Positions 34,568 to 55,330 are shown, numbered from the stretch's first letter. The stretch is 64,000 nt of DNA from Echiichthys vipera (GCA_963691815.1 OY829650.1:8731027-8795026), one strand, 5' to 3'. Numbers and translations are program-made. The notes: generated by a model from the sequence alone, not told the origin.

Positions 34568-34643
34568 TCTGTAATTGTTAGCCTCTGGAGTAACTTGTGT
34601 GTGTCTGGTGGTGGTTGTTGTTGTTATTGTTATTGTTATTGTC

Positions 34644-34796
34644 TCAATGTTAGTATTAAAACATTAAAACATAACTTTCCTTATATGCTTGCTGTTGGAC
34701 CGGTGGGGCATTGCGTTAATAAAAACATAAGAGAAACACCAGCTGTTTGACAAAAACTTGCTAACATCACCTTGTCTGTCACCATTAACAGGAACA
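34644..34796 (+). repeat. Block X, copy 2, in fam118b intron 1
   Basis: Same orientation as 32098-32251, sharing CTTTCCTTATATGCTTGCTG and ACTTGCTAACATCACCTTGT. It is separated from A copy 2 by about 2 kb that includes the fam118b promoter and first exon. Confidence 0.9.
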
Positions 34797-35528
34797 GCAA
34801 AATATTTAATTATCTACTATTAAAACAAAAACAAAACAATACATTGTAGGGTCAACTTATTAACCCTACAAGGAAAATTCCACAGTCATGACACTAAATT
34901 TTCAAACCTGTAACCCCTTCAAAATTGATTTTAGGAATTATTTTGAGTCTATCCAAACTGTTGATAATAAGTACAGTATTTATACAGCTGATATACTACA
35001 ATATTTGTTTAAGGAAATGTGATTATGTATTCAACCTTACAATTATTTATTTGTATTTATTTACTTTGTATTTATTGTTTTATTCTTTACTTCCTATTGT
35101 ATTCTGAATTTAAGTACTCTTTCTTCTTTAAAATGTTGTTTTAAGTATGATGCCTAGCTTTTCTACTACTGTTTTACATGATGATATGTTAAAGTTGGTG
35201 GGGGAAGAAAACCATAACCTCACCTTAGGTTGTTTTTTGAAATGCCTGACAACATTAGTCATCAGGCAAGGTGTGTTGTTTCCAGGACTACATTTATAGA
35301 TTACTTCCTGTTTGGCAATAATGATGACATGTTAAGAAGCCAAGTTGAAGCACAGTTTTCATTTGCCATTATGACATTCTTACGTGGCATTTATATGTTA
35401 ATTATAATTTCCAGTATGACATGATTAACAATAAAATAAGGTCATCACAAATGACAGTAAAACAACATATTCATGTGACACTTGCTACATTTTCATGTGG
35501 TTGTTCATGTTTCTGACACAGGACCTGA

Positions 35529-43425
<7,897 letters not shown>

Positions 43426-44504
43426 GATTGAATGCTTCTCTTTAACCTCAGGCAGTGGCCACTTGCAAGAGACATTTCCAGCACAATACAATAACACACT
43501 GTCCAAGGCTCTTGTTTCCTTACTGCATGCTGGTAGATAGATCATTCAAGTCTGTTCTTGGTTTTCTAAGGATCTGCGGGTGTTCCTATACACAAATATA
43601 CAACTGACTCTGCAGTATTGCATGCATGTCAGTCAGTGGCAAGATTTCAGTTGATGCTGTTTCTCTTAACTGTTTACTTAAGTCCCTTCCTTCTCTTTTT
43701 GCCCCAGACCATCATTCTTGACAGGCACACAGTCGGGATCAGTATCAGTCATTTACCTTCACTGCTCCGTCGTGAGATCAGTCTACTTTGAGTATTACTC
43801 GAGTCTGATTTCATTCATTGGATTTATGAATCCAGGGAAACTATAGGCCACGGGAGACGGTATTTCGCAGGATTCTGTGAGTTTCCTTTTATTAGTTCTG
43901 CTTTAAAAGGGAAAGATGTTTAAAGTAATGGTCAATGCAAACACCCAACCCCACAATTTCACAGCACTGCAAACTGCAGTAAAAATAAAGTTTAAAATAT
44001 GAAGGTGATGGAATGGTATGTTCAACTTGATTAAAAAATGATAGGTGAGTCCAATGAAAGAAGTTGACTGTGCTGCATTGATTCATTGTTTGGATTACAG
44101 TCATTCAAACTGCATCACTAAGACCTACCTGCCCTGTAAGAGAAGTCACAGATGCGAGCTATAAAGCATATCACACGCTCTTATCTTAACCCAATCTTGT
44201 GTCGATATGAAAGGATTGTATCTGTCATGCTTGACCCTGAAACCAGAAAAACTTGATTTGCACACTACTGGATGGGTGGAAATAATTCTCAGTTATGGAT
44301 GGTTACGTGCTTTGCAAACATGATGATTCTGATTTTGTCCTCAAAGTTCAGAAGAGTATGTTTTTCATAGCAGAGAGGCTCCCATTCGCTAGTACCAATC
44401 CCTTTGCCATTCCTGAGCTGAAAATGTTCTTTGTACGCCTTTTTTTGTATTTTTAATACATGCATGTGTTTTCTGATATAGTATTTATAAGTACTATTTT
44501 CCAA

Positions 44505-44510
44505 AATAAA
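44505..44510 (+). terminator. fam118b: Candidate fam118b polyadenylation signal
   Basis: Canonical AATAAA about 1.1 kb after the proposed stop at 43425. No later gene on this strand could use it before srpra. Confidence 0.5.
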
Positions 44511-44649
44511 GCTTTTGGTATCCCATGTGTCTTCTCATGTTTGCATGTGATCATACTGGAGCAATCTGTAATGGGGCTTCAGGCCATGTGCTCCTACAAC
44601 ATATGACAGAACAAGTTCCACTGTACAGGCTATCATAGCATATAGCAGC

Positions 44650-44655
44650 TTTATT
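44650..44655 (-). terminator. srpra: Candidate srpra polyadenylation signal
   Basis: TTTATT on the plus strand is AATAAA for srpra, about 1.1 kb after its stop. If used, srpra and fam118b transcripts would end within about 140 bp of each other in convergent orientation. Confidence 0.45.
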
Positions 44656-45735
44656 TAGAAATGTTTACATTCTCATAAATTAGCTCAAATCATCTGTATA
44701 ACTCGTGATTCTCTCATATTGCACTACCAAGAATTAAAGGGGGCTGGATATATTTAAGACTCATATTTCCGGGTACAAACCCAGAGTAAATCGAGGGGGA
44801 AAACGTGAATAAAAAGGCGCATGTAACTTCAACAGACCTCACAGGAGGTGTAGTCTGAAAATATATGGACAAGCTGTAAGAACTAAAAACTTAATTTACA
44901 AAATATCTTTCCACTTTTCATCAACTATTAACCGAGAATCAAAGTCTCCATTTTGTAATGAAAAACGTGTTAACTGTGTTAGGTAGGCAAGGAGCTCTGG
45001 GAGATAACTTTCACAGAACAATCAATCCAGAACTAGTGTACCACAGTTGTAAGTGATATCTTGACAGATTTTTTTTTGCAGTACAACATCAAACACAAGT
45101 GCTGATATCCATGCCCATTTTATGACTGTATGTTTTAAACAGGTTTCTGAGCTGAACTGCCATGGTACTCTTGATGGATAACCATCTGGAGTAGTAAAAG
45201 TGTTAACTAAGACAGAGGCACTATGGTCACTAAGCTTTCCTCAGGCACAGGCAGCTGTTGAAATGTCACCTCCAGCAAACCTTCACAACCTGACCTCATT
45301 TACATGAAGGAGGAAAACTGATTGACAAAATGCCAGGTAGGGTGTTTTTCCAATTTATTATTTACTGTGTAAACCAGTAAACTGATGACATTTATAGCCT
45401 GGGTCTTTTTAGTCGGCTAAAATGGCATTTGGATGTGACTAAATTGTTTCAAATCTCTGGTCTGAGGTATGCTTAGATGTAATAATTCAAAGTGAGGCCC
45501 CTCTGGCTTTGTTGCAAAATGTTCGGTCTATCAAAGTGCACACTTGCCCTTTACTTGGAGAATAAAGTCCTGTGCATGACATGAGTTCTTCATTTGATGC
45601 AAAGTAGAGAGGGCAGGGCAGGACAGGAGGATGAGAAACGCAGGTTAGCAGGGCTGGAACATCTCATGGTAGCGTGGCAAAAAGGTTTTGTTGGCTTGGT
45701 TGCAACGATGAATAAACAGCAGAACATGCAGCCAC
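44656..45735 (-). other. srpra: srpra 3' UTR candidate
   Basis: No coding signal on either strand. If the signal at 44650-44655 is used, this is an srpra 3' UTR of about 1.1 kb. Confidence 0.45.
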
Positions 45736-48700
45736 TTAAGCCTTCATCAGGGCACTGACCACAGCGCGGGCGTTGAGGCTACGCAGGTCGTTGTAGGTCT
45801 GCCCTGTGCCCACAAACACAATGGGCTGGCCTGTGATGTAAGTCATGGAGATGGCAGCACCAACCTGTAAATAAGGAAGGATGACGCATGACTACTTTAC
45901 AGCTGCAAATTATTCTTACGTATTATATGCTATTAAAGCCAGGTAGGAATGTAGAGGACAATAAAACATTCAAATACTTTGTCGTCGATGGTGTCAAACT
46001 TGGTGAGAACAATTCCATCAATGAGCCGAGGCTTGTCAGACATGGAGTGGTCTGCCAGAGCCTGATTGAACTTTACCTGAGGACACAACAAAAACAAAGT
46101 TGAGTCATTCATAGGGAAACCAATGACACCAGAGTGAATATGTATAGCCCCTTCTTTCCATCTCACTCAGTATAGAGGAGAAGACACATCTATCAAATAT
46201 CATGATGACTGTTAAGACAGTAAAACACTGGCCTCTGCTGGAGAGTTTAAGAATAATAAAAATTCATTTTATCCTTCAGGATTTACCTGTTGAGTCAGTC
46301 AAGTTCTAGCAGGTGATCACGTAGATATGTATAATGCGATGGAAACAATTTGAAGAAGAAGTCCTGACTCGGAAAACATTAATTTTCATTTTTCAACACT
46401 GACTTTCTCCACATTACCTCCTAAAAAAAAAGTGTTCATTTGTGAAGTGGTCTTACCAGCTGGTCAACAGCCTCATTGCCCACCAGAGCCTCCCCAACAA
46501 ACAGTACTAAGTCAGGCATGTTGACCGCAATAAGTTTGGCCAGGGCTGTCATTAGGGGGGCGTTGTCCTGCATACGCCCAGCAGTGTCCACCAGCACCAC
46601 GTCAAAGGCCTGGTTGCGGGCTAGAAGGATGTAACACAGGTGTACATGTGATTTTACAATATGGGTGATATTAATCATAAATAGAAGCCACTGCTTTACA
46701 GTTAATACTCAAAAGTTATGATAGTATTTTACCATAGGCAATGGCCTCCATGGCAATTCCAGCAGCATCCTTCCCGTAGCCCTTCTCATAGAGCTGGACT
46801 ACCGGGCGTCCTCCGTGCTGTTCCGGAGGATGCAGAGAGTTCAGGCGGCGCTGATGAGTACGGAGCTGCTCAACGGCCCCGGCACGGAATGTGTCACAGG
46901 CTGCGATCAGCACAGTGAAACCATTCTCTATCAGCCAGAAAGAGATCTGGAGCGAGACAAGACAGAGGACACAATCTGGACATGATGAGAGGGAAAATGT
47001 AGCAAATACAGAGCTACAGTATACATGAAAACAACTCTCACAAATAAAGGCTAAACCCGCACAGTAAAGCCCCAAGACTAGGACTAGTTTGCTGTGCTGG
47101 TGAACGGGAACCACAGGAGAAGAGGGGACCTAACAGGAAAGTGGTCTATTTGAAGTACATGGCATTGCCTTTTTTTAAATTGTATTTTTTGCCTATATTT
47201 ATTTATTCATTTTTACTGCAGCTGAAGATTGACAGTTAATGGGAGGGAGATGGGGTGACATGCAGCAATAGGCCACAGGTCGAGGTTGAACCTGTGCCGC
47301 TGCAGCGAGGACTTTTAGCCTCTGTATACTGTATGTGGGGCCTGCTCTAACCACCTGACACCCCTATGTCTTTACCCTTTTATCGACAACTCACCTTAGC
47401 CAGGTTGGTGGACTTTCCAACCCCATTGACACCACAAAAGGTAATGACAAAAGGCCTTCGCTGGCTCTGCGCCTCCATGACATCTCTCAGAATATCCACC
47501 CTTCGCTTTGGCTGCAGGATCTGCACCAGTGAGTCTTGAAGGGCCAGTTTTACTGTTGAGGCCACAGCTTCACACAAACAAAAGTTCTGTTAGGGTCTCT
47601 CTGCATCATGCATTCACACTCCTATTTACTGACATTAATTATCTCATTTAGTTACAATGAAATCATTATATAGTTACCTATGCTGTGCTTGACTAGGGTG
47701 AGAGCACCACAAAGGGGAAATAGCTAAATATTATCAAATGTCAATGACATTAAACTATTTAAGGATCTTCTTGATTTGGTTATGAAAATAACTACTAAAT
47801 CTCAAGCAACAAATGGAAGGGTTTTTCAATGAATGATATACAATATAAAATATTCACATGGTCTTGCAACATCTATCACATTTAAGTTTACAATATGCGG
47901 GATGTATATAAGAACAAAATTCTGGTCTGGGCAACATTTTAAATTGCATGAACCTGAGGGGAAGACCTTATTCTAATCCATTTACTGCTGTTATCATACA
48001 GAGAATTTGGGGGGAAATGCATTACTGTAATCACATTACTTTTCCCAGAATGTAGACTAGCGCTCTCGAAGAATAAAAAGTGAAGGCAGAGAAGATGTGC
48101 TTTGTATTGTAACTAATCCTTGCACCAACTAAATAATGACTAAAGAAGGTGGGTGAGGACTGTGTGTAATGTAAAAGTTTACTTACTGGTGAATGTGCCC
48201 ATGACTTTGCCCTCCAGTTTTTTGGCTACAGAGTCACAGAGCTGGGAGGCGATTTCGGTTGCTACATTCTTTGCTGTAGGATCACAAAGAGAAGAACGAT
48301 TAGCCGATATTGCACTTCAAAATGTTGCAGAAATTCAAGGAGCGTGAGTGAGAGAGAGAGCTGTGATGTCATACCGATGAGGTGGTCCCTCATCTTCTCC
48401 AGTACTGACTCCATGTCCTCCCGGGTCAGACTCTTTGCGCCCACCAGGCCCTTCAGCATCCCAAACATACCCCCAAAACCGCCACCCTTTTTGGAGCTGA
48501 AATCAACAAACAAAGCTGAGCATCTGTTCACAATGCAACTTCAATTGGACACATAAAGAAAAACATGTTCAACAATAGCATAAATATATAATAAAATATC
48601 CTTGAACAATAATCTAACAATTAAACTCTGCCTTACCTTGTCTTGGTTGTTTCACTCACGACCACTTGCTCCTCTTCCTCCTCCTCCATCTCCTCTTCCT

Positions 48701-51284
48701 CACTGGACTCATAGTCCACAGACTGCAGGTCACCCTTCATGGAGCTTAGCTGCATCCCCTGAAACACATCGGAGGGAAATGCGCCAGTTAGGTAATATTT
48801 TAGAGTAATTTAATGCATTCGCCCAGTTTCTCCATTTAGTGAAAAAGATGTCAATAAAGACAAATTTAGTTTGAACGCATCACAAATACATAGAAGTGGC
48901 CCAAGAATGACTGGCATTGCTCCTCCAGTGTGTGTTTACCAGTAAAACTCTGCTATCAGAACGTTAAAACTGTGCTTAGGGCATATGGATCTCAAGGAAA
49001 GGTTACAAGCATTAACCAGTGTACATTTTAACTAGAAACCTCTTTGTGGGGGTACATACCAGGTCAATTGGTGCTTCCTTGTTCTGGTCGCCACCATTTG
49101 CGGAACCATCTCCATTCTTGTAGCTGTAGTCCAGCTCCTTGATGTTGCTGCCACCCATGGGCCAAACACGCCTTTGTTTCTCCCTAGGCTTCTGAGGCTT
49201 TGGGGACTTACTGTGAGTAGGATGAGCAAATATTAGAAGTATGCAATCAAAAATCAGCAATTTGACATGCTTTACACTGGGAGACTAAAAAAGCGCTTTA
49301 AAGTTGGGGAATAACTGTTAATGATCCATTTGGGGATCAAAACTTTGCATATGGCTGAACTGGAACATTACACGTATGCACATGCCCATTCTACACTGCT
49401 GTTGTCAGCTAAGTAAATCAAAATATACCTGTAAAAACAGCTTTTATTTAATCTGTATCCTGCTTCACACTCATGAATGCATTTTCTCTTACGTGGGTTT
49501 TTCAGTAGGTACCACTGTGCGCTTGCGAATGAATTCGTCTCGCTTCTTCTGCATTATCTCCTCAGGAGTCAAGCCCTGGTTACCATTCTCCACCACCTTC
49601 TGCCCAGAGGATGAGGCCTTGCCTTGATCCACCTTAACAGGCTCAGCTGCAGGAGCTGGAAAAGATTGTAATCAAATCCATGTCAGGATCGAGATTAAAA
49701 TTATAAGATATTTTAGAACAACCAACCTACAATGGCACTTACCCTCCTTTTTGGTATTTTTATTCTTTTTGCCACCCTGCTCCTTGACTTTTTCCCCACC
49801 CTTGGTCTCAATCATTGACTTCACAGTTTTTTGGGATTTCTCGGACTCCTTAAACGTCCGCATGGGGGCGTGATTCCGAGCTTTGCTGCTCTCCTCTGCC
49901 TCTCTTGTGGTCAACATTTGGTTTATGTCAGAATGGGCAGGACAGAAAAAGATTTTGGTTAATGAAGCATCTTTAATTATTGCTGAAATAAACTGAATCC
50001 TCAAAACAAACACATTGGTCTAATTTTATTAATAGGTCAATACAGTATGTAGATAGATAGATGTACATTATGACATCGCTTGCATTGCAGTTCTTTATTT
50101 TAGGAAATCCCCATCCATGAGTAAAACTGTCTGTCCTTACCTGAGAAGCATCTTGAAGTCATCCCCAAAATCAAAGTTGTTTTGGATTAGCTTCAATGCC
50201 CCCCTTTGCTCCAGCTCGTTCTTATAACGATCCCTGAAATGGAGCTGGACGTCATCTATGAATTTGTCCACATACGTCAGCGTCAGGATCTTTTGAAAAC
50301 CCACCTGGACAGTGACGGGGGGAAAAAAGAGAGTGAAATTCGGAATGCAACAACTAAAACAACATGAAGTTGCAGATTTGAACCCGTCAGTGGTGTTTGA
50401 CAGTGGGCTGATAGATTTGAAGTGTGTAGTTGAGATACCTACCACAAAAATCAACTCAAACTCATTGTCGAGCTTGTACTTCAAACTCAGGGCCTCATGG
50501 TTATACGAATTGTTCCCACTTCGCTCCTGTAACGTCACAAACACAGTTGACATGTCAACAGGAGTTAAACATGTCATCTCTTTTGTTATCGTTGTTTTTC
50601 CACTTTATTTACTAAATTTCATCCCTCCGATTGTAAGTTCAGATGTCTCATGTTTTCTACTAATTGATTTTCATCCTGTAACTATATGTGTATTCTATTT
50701 TCATTAAAATGTAATTTCTGCCTGTAATTAATTTGTTTTCTGTTTATATCACAACTGGGTTTCCAGCACACACACACTTATCCCTCATGACCAATATATA
50801 TTTGTCGTGTTTTATGGTGTATTGTTTTGTATTTGAATGATTGTGTGCTCATCAATGAATCAAAAATCAAATCAAAATCCTGTTGTTGCAACAGCTGTAG
50901 CCTTCTGTGTCGCCATGGCAATGTGAAATAAGTCTCTCTGTAGCACATTGTATGTATTTAAAAAAATCTTACGTAAAATTCGTAAAAAGGAGATTTTTAC
51001 ATTCACAGGACTTAGTTAGTAGTTCCCTATCGTGACGCAATAAGCTAACGTTTGCCATACAGTCTATGTTTGCTATATTAGCATTAGCATAAGCAGTCAT
51101 ACCGAGAATGACACAAACACAGACAAGTGTCACAGGATTTTGACCCGTCATTGTGTCCCACCTGAAGGATTACGGAGCGAATGAGAGCGTTGACAGGCCC
51201 GGTGAAGGATTCAGTGACCCCGGCTCCCTGAAAACACCACAACACTATCCCCCCTTTGCTGAAGATGGTGAAGAAATCTAGCAT
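45736..51284 (-). CDS. srpra: Signal recognition particle receptor subunit alpha (SRP-receptor GTPase)
   Basis: SRPRA docks SRP-ribosome complexes at the ER membrane through GTP-dependent pairing with SRP54. Exons in transcript order: 51162-51284, 50443-50526, 50141-50304, 49743-49903, 49493-49655, 49060-49210, 48637-48758, 48375-48496, 48187-48273, 47395-47567, 46733-46946, 46457-46620, 45978-46076, 45736-45864. They join to 651 aa (human 638 as I recall). Order of parts: SRX longin-like domain from MLDFFTIFSKGG (binds SRPRB), a Lys/Glu-rich linker with the acidic run EEEEMEEEEEE, the N domain with GGMFGMLKGLVG, then the G domain. GTPase motifs: P-loop GVNGVGKST (438-446), DTFRAGA (468-474), DTAGR (533-537), TKFD (601-604), and the C-terminal GTGQTYNDL helix region. 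All key residues are intact. It is tail-to-tail with fam118b, and its 5' end faces tirap. Confidence 0.98.
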
Positions 51285-51600
51285 CTTGCCACCACGTATC
51301 TGGAGTAAAGAAAGATAGAAAGGTGAAACGGAAGCCCTGCGTTACATGAATGGATGTGTAACGAGCTTCAACTGTCAGTGCCCACTCTTCAACCAATTCA
51401 ATCTCACCAGATATTAGTCCAATAGATAATAAGTCTCCCACGAGTGTGTAATCCACCACCGGAGCAAAACTGTTACAGACACGTCAGATGCAGAACAAGG
51501 AAGTGACGCACTTTTCCGGCGACCCCCCCACCCCCTCCTTATTCTGCGCATGCGCGATACCACAGTGAAGTATTGAATAAGGAGAGAGCGTGGAGTTTTA
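51285..51600 (-). promoter_or_regulatory. srpra: srpra promoter and 5' UTR with NRF1 palindrome
   Basis: A palindromic NRF1-type site TGCGCATGCGCG is at 51545-51556, about 260 bp upstream of the ATG. GGAAGTGACGCA at 51499-51510 gives an ETS/CRE-like site. There is no TATA box. This arrangement is typical of housekeeping promoters. Confidence 0.6.
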
Positions 51601-51641
51601 AATCTACTCTTTAATTACCCGAAAGTGTGGTCTACAGCTGG

Positions 51642-52900
51642 TATGGAGGACTAAACATTACTTAAGTCTCAATAAATAAATATATAAATGCATAAATGGA
51701 TGTATAAATAAATGAATGCATAAATGCCGGGGGATAATACAGTTCCAGATACTCTGAGCTTCTCTCCTCTGTCTGTATCATTCATGTCTCATCAATGCAT
51801 GCTACTAATTCAACTTCTTCCCCGGAGCTGTTTGTGCTTTGTCGTCTCACAGGTTACTGCTGATCGTGGTGATACCTGCTGCCGTGGTCCTGCATGACGC
51901 TTCCTGCTTCTATTATCATTTATAACCTTAGCTGTGCTTGTTTCTTCTATTCTGCTATATTAACTGCCATGACCTATAAGTCATATTCACATTACTATAG
52001 ATATTATTATAGTTACTGTTACTTTTGTGGTTGCTTGCATCTCTGGGACTTTCTGTCAGTCTGTCTTTGTGCCTGTCTTTGTCTCTCTCTGTCCATCTGT
52101 CCGTCTTTTCTCTCTTTTTCTCTCCTCTTCTTTTCTTCCTCCCCAACCGGTGCAGACAGATGTCCGTCCTCCACAGAGCTGGGTCTGTCTGACGTTCCTG
52201 CCTGTTAAAGGGAAGGTTTTCATTGCCACTGTGTGCTCAAGAGGGAATTGTTGGGTCTATGTAAATCATAAATAAGTCATAGAGTGTGGTCTATACCTAC
52301 TCTGTAAAGTGTCCTGAGATGTTGTCTTTTGTTATGATTTGGCACTTTAAATAAATTTGAATTGAATTGAATTGAATGCATTTATCCTTGTATTTATTGA
52401 TCCATACATTCCTCTATTTATTTATTTATATATTCATTTATGCCTTTATTTATTTATGTATAAAGGCTGAAGTCATGTCAAAATGTAGAATTTGGAAACA
52501 ATAATCTCATTATTTTTGGCGAGATACTTCATACACAAATTATTGCATAAATACATTGAACCTCCTACCTCAATATCACATGGACACGGAAATAAAGAAA
52601 AAAATAAAGGTAGGTGAACAGAAATTATTTATTTTTTATTTTTTATACATGTATTTATGCATTCATTTATATCTATTCATTTATTTATTATGGTATTTAT
52701 TTATTCACTGATTTATTTATTCATATACAGATATAATATATTTATATTTATTATTTTATTTTTTATTTTATACATTTATTTATGCATTCATTTATATTCA
52801 TTCATTTATTTATTATACATTTATTCCTGTATTTATGTATTCATCGAATCATGCAGTGATTTATTTATGTATTGAGGCTGAAGTCGTGTTTGAAGTCAAA
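51642..52900. mobile_element. AT-rich inverted-repeat element, copy 2, interrupted by a LINE fragment
   Basis: It starts with GGAGGACTAAACATTACTTA (51643), matching the end of the 34.1-kb element, and resumes at about 52375 after an insertion. It shares CCTCCTACCTCA and TAGGTGAACA with the 34.1-kb interior. Right-end-like text (GGCTGAAGTC, 52466 and 52875) occurs twice, with a repeated flank of about 90 bp. Confidence 0.65.
51728..52374 (+). mobile_element. LINE 3'-end fragment nested in the AT-rich element
   Basis: It contains CTCACAGGTTACTGCTGATC, AGGGAAGGTTTTCATTGCCA, TGTCCTGAGATG and a GATTTGGCACTTTAAATAAA end with a (TTGAA)n tail (52358-52376). This is the widespread 3' region of a fish non-LTR retrotransposon. 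GAATGCAT occurs on both sides and may be the target duplication. Confidence 0.65.
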
Positions 52901-53477
52901 AACAAAGATGTAGAATTCGGTAACAATAATCTTCTTATTTTTGGCAAAGTACTTTATACGGAAATTTCATTTCTTAAAGCGATTCCTATTTTTGATGAAT
53001 TATAAATGAGATGAAACTATAAAAAAACATGTAAAATGTTGTAAAATTGCAAAGGCTGACTAATTATATTTTATTTTAGTATTTCATTGTATTTGTTAAT
53101 TATTATTTAGCTTGATCTAGTATCTAATTTAATTTTCTTTATCTGTTATTTATGTTGTTCGCTCAGATTTTTGTCTAGATGCATGCCTCTGATAAAGGGT
53201 TAACCACCCGCTCGATGAAGTATAGAGCCTGAGAGACTTTGCATTTCAAACCTAACTGAACATGGTGAGGCGTTTCTTTCAGCAGTTACTAACTTCCTCT
53301 TTTTTCCTGTGATGTCAGTGACACTCGACAAAGTTCACACTTTGTTTCATTCTGTTGCTGTTATTGGATTATGTCTCAGTGTTGCAGCAATCATTTGTTC
53401 AGCTATCATCTCCGAGTAATGTGTGTACAGGGAAGAGAAGAACCTTTTATGAGATAAGATCATTCAACTTTTTTCAG
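52901..53477. other. tirap upstream region
   Basis: AT-rich, no gene visible. The tirap transcription start and any 5' non-coding exon should lie here, but I see no decisive promoter element. Confidence 0.3.
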
Positions 53478-53529
53478 CTACTGGGAGGATTTTGGCGAGG
53501 TGTTGAACAGACATGATGATGTTAACAAC
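53478..53529 (+). other. tirap: tirap 5' UTR part with overlapping upstream ORF
   Basis: An acceptor-like TTTTTTCAG ends at 53477, suggesting a further non-coding exon upstream. Three consecutive ATGs (53513-53521) share a frame that reads through the splice junction and stops a few codons into the next exon (TGA), overlapping the true start at 53530. Such an overlapping upstream ORF would be expected to lower translation. Confidence 0.55.
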
Positions 53530-55330
53530 ATGCAGGGTAAGTAGAGTAATTTTATTTTGGATACAAACCATGTCTTTATCCGTTTTAATACTATTTTTGT
53601 GTTTTATCTGTAACTGTGCGATATGTATTAATTGTGCTTCTATAGCCTTTAATACTTATAAGTGGACTAGGAAGCATTCATAATCAAATCAAAAATGCAG
53701 TGCCTATATATAGAAAGTCATCATACCCTTTTGAAATAGTCACTTTGTTTTTGTCTTACAGCCTGAACTGATAATACATACATTTCATATTTGTCCAGCT
53801 TCATTTACACATTTTGCCTTAAAACATTCAACTGAATTTTCTTTTTTCAAAATGTATGTAAAATAAAAAACTAAAATAGCAGTCCTGGAAAGGTGGTCGG
53901 TCGCTGTGTTGCCGTTATAAGCATCCTCAGGTATAACCAATCACCTTCCAGATTACACACCAAGTTAATTGGCACCTGGCATCAACTGTGGTGTTTTTGA
54001 TTATTTCGGAATAAAATCGGATGTTCCTTCCAGCATTCCACAACTTGTAGTGCATGGTAACACAGAGAATTCACCATGGTCGGAAAGATGCTTTCAAAGG
54101 AGCTCAGGGATAAGGTTGTCGATAGGCGCAAGTTAGGAGATGGATATAAAAAGATTTCAAAGGCTTTAACTATCCCTTTGAGTAGCGTTCAGTATTGTCA
54201 AGAAGTGGAATGCATACAGCTCCACCCAATCCTTGCCTAGATCGGGCCGCCCCTCCAAACTGGATGACCGAGCCAGGAACAAGACTGATCAGAGAAGCTA
54301 CCAAGAGGCCCCTAGGACCTTGGATGTATTTTATTCATTATCATTTCAAGCTGTACCACAAAAAAGTGACTATTTCAAACGGATATGATGACTTTCTATA
54401 GGGACTGTATGTGAAGGTTGTCTTTGTTCTTTCAGGCTGGATCCAGAAACTCGTGAAATCAAGACGATCTGCACAATGTGAACAAGAGACAAAAAAGTCA
54501 GTGTCAAAGTCACATTCCCCTTCATCATCATCGTCATGCTCATCTTCACCATCACTGCGGGAAACCCCTTCAAGCCTACTACAGCCACAGCCTGCTCTGA
54601 GCTCGCTGCTGCGATGGAGCAGAAAGTATGACGTGTTTGTGTGCAACAGCTCTGTGCACAGTGACATTGAAGAGGCTGTACGCCTGGTCTCTTTCCTGGA
54701 GGCTTCGCCCCGGAGCCTTAGATGCTTTCTTATGCAGAGGGACTCATCTCCAGGAGGTGCAGTTTCCACAGAGTTATGTGAGGCTGTGCAGAACAGCCAC
54801 TTAAGGGCTCTGCTTATCACTCCTAACTTCCTGCAGGATGACTGGTGCAAGTACATGATGCACCAAGCTCTGGCAGAAGGGCCTATGTCCAATCGGATTA
54901 TTCCCCTGCTTCAGAACTTGCCCCACTCTCAATATCCTCAAGAACTGAGGTTCTATTTCTACATTGACCTGAGCAGGGACCCTGACCGAGGTTATGCCCT
55001 TGTCAACAAGACTGTACTCAAGTGTGAGTAATGGAAAATAAACGTTATTTGGGCCAGGTTCATAAACTTGAGCTGTGCTGAGTCTGCAAATAATTTGGCG
55101 GGCACGCCATCCTTAATACTTTCCTCTTGTTGTCTTCAACAGACCTTCAAGTTGAAAACGAGAAGGCACTGAATTGCAACGTGGACATGTATGCATCAAG
55201 TGGAGAATGCAGCCCAATAACAGACAAGCTGACGTCCAAGTATGACCCAGCTGAGATTTCACTTCCGCTTGAAGTGAAGAAAGATGAAAGTGAAAGCTTC
55301 AAGGACGTTTGCTGTCATCATCAACAGTAA
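53530..55330 (+). CDS. tirap: TIRAP (MAL), TIR-domain adaptor of Toll-like receptors
   Basis: TIRAP bridges TLR2/TLR4 TIR domains to MyD88 at PIP2-rich membrane. Coding exons 53530-53536, 54436-55023 and 55143-55330 join to 260 aa. The tiny first coding exon supplies Met-Gln and the first base of a Gly codon. The N-terminus is basic (KLVKSRR, residues 7-13), fitting PIP2 binding, then a Ser-rich run (30-40). The TIR domain starts near residue 62: WSRKYDVFVC (box 1), RDSSPGG with the BB-loop Pro at 108, and FLQDDWCKY. The tail after about residue 200 is acidic, Lys-rich and not recognised; it may be fish-specific. Three ATGs at 53513, 53516 and 53519, out of frame, precede the start. Intron 1 is largely a Tc1-like element. 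Confidence 0.95.
53698..54407 (+). mobile_element. Tc1-like transposon remnant with transposase N-terminal part, in tirap intron 1
   Basis: The ends CAGTGCCTATATATAGAAAG and, inverted, CAGTCCCTATAGAAAGTCAT belong to the same family as the 19246 copy. TA follows the right end; the left flank is TG. The interior (about 54076-54230) encodes a degenerate helix-turn-helix start, KMLSKELRDKVVDRRKLGDG, typical of Tc1 transposases. The catalytic core is gone. Confidence 0.88.

Noticed and set aside
54341..54892. 183-aa minus-strand ORF
   Set aside because: Antisense shadow of the tirap TIR exon; the plus frame carries clear TIR homology and splice sites.
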